Positions 5,580-6,301 of a DNA stretch of 6,301 nucleotides are shown here, in pieces. The stretch spans positions 1-6,301 of the forward strand of contig CAIKWV010000151.1 in NCBI GenBank assembly GCA_903831165.1, given 5' to 3'. Positions within the stretch are counted from its first letter, which is position 1. Each line of letters starts with the position of its first letter. This DNA is from an uncultured cyanobacterium (lineage in GTDB: Bacteria > Cyanobacteriota > Cyanobacteriia > PCC-6307 > Cyanobiaceae). The position numbers and the translations under genes are program-made. The notes under the pieces were generated by a model, which saw only the letters and a list, made by a program, of their open reading frames with translations, had not been told where the DNA came from and did not search any database.

Positions 5580-5607
5580 TTGACTGCCTGTATTTTCGCG
5601 GATTAGC
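5580..5607 (+). promoter_or_regulatory. Weak sigma-70-like promoter for the ribbon-helix-helix gene
   Basis: TTGACT at 5580-5585 is a near-consensus -35 box. The best -10 partner is ATTAGC at 5602-5607 after a 16-base spacer, a poor match to TATAAT. It would place the transcript start some 20 bases before the ATG at 5634. Confidence 0.25.
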
Positions 5608-5633
5608 TTGCCGAAGCCCCTCTTTTAAGTGAC

Positions 5634-5798
5634 ATGCTCGATCCACGTTTGAGATCCCCTGTCAGGGTATCGGTCACAATCCCTTGGATCACCCAACAAA
5701 AGCTGATTTCGAAAAGCCAGAATGAAGGCCGTTCGATCAGCAACCTGGCGGCCTATCTGATTGAATCTGCTTTATCGACTGAATTGCCCTCTATTTAA
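5634..5798 (+). CDS. Small ribbon-helix-helix (CopG/Arc-like) DNA-binding protein
   Basis: This 54-residue protein has the complete ribbon-helix-helix pattern. A beta strand RVSVTIP (residues 11-17) would insert into the DNA major groove as a dimer ribbon. Helix A follows (about 18-30, WITQQKLISKSQN), then the turn EGRS, then helix B (about 34-47, ISNLAAYLIESALS). The EGRS-x-SNLAAYL-E-AL core is the form common in small cyanobacterial CopG-like proteins. It would act as a dimer or higher oligomer, either as a free regulator or as the antitoxin of a toxin pair, but no toxin-like frame lies next to it. The ATG at 5634 is the only start after the in-frame TAG at 5604. There is no clear ribosome binding site. 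Its G+C is far below that of the neighbouring genes, which may mean transfer or relaxed selection. It converges on the sqr gene. Confidence 0.75.
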   Translation: MLDPRLRSPVRVSVTIPWITQQKLISKSQNEGRSISNLAAYLIESALSTELPSI

Positions 5799-5801
5799 AT
5801 T

Positions 5802-5829
5802 GCCCCAGCGCCAGGTTCAATGGGGCTGG
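5802..5829. terminator. Stem-loop between converging genes, possible two-way terminator
   Basis: GCCCCA (5802-5807) can pair with TGGGGC (5821-5826). Alternatively CCCAGC (5804-5809) can pair with GCTGGG (5824-5829). It starts four bases after the stop of the ribbon-helix-helix gene. Read on the minus strand, the stem is followed by AATTTAAAT, a weak T-rich tail that could end the sqr transcript. On the plus strand only TTGG follows. Confidence 0.35.
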
Positions 5830-5878
5830 GTTGGCCCATGGCGGATCCGAGCGGTTTGTTGTGGCTGCAGAGCCTGGC

Positions 5879-5912
5879 CTGGATTCACGATCGCAGCTTT
5901 GCTCGAATCCAG
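5879..5912. repeat. Perfect 8-base inverted repeat downstream of sqr
   Basis: CTGGATTC (5879-5886) pairs with GAATCCAG (5905-5912) around an 18-base loop that itself contains a weak inner stem. On the minus strand it lies 31-64 bases past the sqr stop. It has no T run, so it is more likely an mRNA 3'-end hairpin or a chance repeat than a terminator on its own. Confidence 0.35.
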
Positions 5913-5942
5913 CAACGCCCCGCATGGCCACCGGTAGCCCAC

Positions 5943-6301
5943 TCATGGGGTTGTGGAGGCCAGCCCGGGCATGAAGCGGCGTTCGTGCTCGTGGCCCTTG
6001 AGCATGCGATTCCAGTACAGCCAGGGCAGCAGATTCTTCTTCACCAGCCACATGCTGGTGCGCTCCTGGGTGGGATCGAGCGGGAACGACGGCATCGGCT
6101 GACCGTCGTAGTTGAACTCGGCCATGATCGCCTTGCCGTAGCCGGTGATCAGCGGGCAGCAGGCGTAGCCGTCGTAGCGGGCACTCAGGGGTTGGCCGTC
6201 GAGGAAGGCCAGCAGATTGCTCACCAGCACCGGCGCCTGTCCCCGGATCGCCGCGGCGGTCTTGGAGTTGGGCAGCGACGACACATCGCCCAACGAGAAC
6301 A
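5943..6301 (-). CDS. sqr: Sulfide:quinone oxidoreductase, type II, C-terminal part (runs off right edge)
   Basis: This flavoprotein oxidises sulfide to sulfane sulfur and passes electrons to the membrane quinone pool. It gives detoxification or extra electron input at the cytoplasmic or thylakoid membrane. The last 118 residues are visible. They include the FAD-contacting FSLGDVSSLPNSKTAAA, in which GD binds the flavin ribityl chain, and YDGYACCPLITGYGKAIMAEFNY, which carries the cysteine expected in the redox-active pair. Further on is an amphipathic C-terminal stretch (LVKKNLLPWLYWNRMLKG) thought to hold the enzyme on the membrane. The YDGY-xx-CPL-TGYGK signature and the PWLYW tail match type II (SQOR-like) enzymes, not type I. 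The extra cysteine in ACC, where relatives often have TSC, is a small oddity. Start, NAD-like fold and first catalytic cysteine are outside the window. The gene converges on the ribbon-helix-helix gene. Confidence 0.88.
   Translation of the reverse strand, partial: FSLGDVSSLPNSKTAAAIRGQAPVLVSNLLAFLDGQPLSARYDGYACCPLITGYGKAIMAEFNYDGQPMPSFPLDPTQERTSMWLVKKNLLPWLYWNRMLKGHEHERRFMPGLASTTP

Larger units (their letters stand above)
5405..5633. other. Low-GC stretch without a convincing gene, upstream of the small DNA-binding protein
   Basis: Base composition falls abruptly from the roughly 65-70% G+C of the preceding genes to about 45-50%, and stays low to about 5800. A 65-codon frame at 5435-5632 gives an unconvincing cysteine-containing product with no ribosome binding site. 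No other frame on either strand stands out. The stretch holds A/T-rich runs, an ATGCAT inverted repeat (5524-5556) and a weak promoter (5580-5607). It is probably the control region of the gene at 5634, possibly mixed with decayed foreign DNA. Confidence 0.5.

Noticed and set aside
5435..5632. 65-codon plus-strand frame in the low-GC patch
   Set aside because: No ribosome binding site, no domain and odd cysteine-rich ending; it ends one base before the well-supported ribbon-helix-helix gene and most likely covers its control region.
5838..6301. Plus-strand frame starting ATG at 5838 and open to the right edge
   Set aside because: The first 35 codons look plausible, but the rest is antisense to the sulfide:quinone reductase and has shadow composition; no ribosome binding site.

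Overview
The window looks like the chromosome of a GC-rich picocyanobacterium of the Synechococcus/Cyanobium type. The strongest evidence is a phycobilisome rod linker protein (3338-4312, plus strand) with an N-terminal PBS-linker domain and a C-terminal CpcD-type domain. The phosphate-sensing genes and the sulfide:quinone reductase fit this assignment. I saw no HIP1 palindrome (GCGATCGC), which suits the picocyanobacterial clade but does not prove it. There are no tRNA, rRNA, CRISPR or insertion-sequence signatures.

Left part (1-1680), minus strand: a compact operon read right to left. It encodes a Crp/Fnr-family regulator (probably PtrA-like), then an OmpR/PhoB-type response regulator (PhoB/SphR), then the first 68 codons of its sensor kinase (PhoR/SphS), which runs off the left edge. 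About 75-95 bases upstream of the Crp-family gene lie two 8-base repeats with a 3-base spacer, CTTAGCCA-gct-CTTAACCG, on the operon's strand. This matches the layout of a cyanobacterial Pho box, so the operon is probably controlled by its own product.

Middle (1581-3337): a 450-base GC-rich gap without a convincing gene, then a plus-strand helical protein of unknown function (2035-2745) with a good ribosome binding site. Next comes a possible 64-residue single-pass membrane protein on the minus strand (2905-3099), divergent from the linker gene.

Right part: the linker gene is followed after 26 bases by a proline/alanine-rich protein (4339-5229) with one membrane segment near its C terminus and a 9-base tandem repeat just before it. 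A GC-rich stem with a short T run (5325-5365) may end this unit. From about 5405 to 5800 the base composition drops clearly. Inside this patch is a 54-residue ribbon-helix-helix (CopG/Arc-like) DNA-binding protein (5634-5798), with an inverted repeat and a weak promoter upstream. It converges on the 3' end of a type II sulfide:quinone reductase gene (5943-6301, minus strand, cut by the right edge).

Together the window joins a phosphate-starvation control operon, a stand-alone light-harvesting rod linker unit, an orphan small DNA-binding protein and a sulfide-oxidising enzyme. Whether the Pho operon controls the neighbouring linker unit cannot be read from the sequence, and no Pho-box-like pair was seen upstream of the linker.
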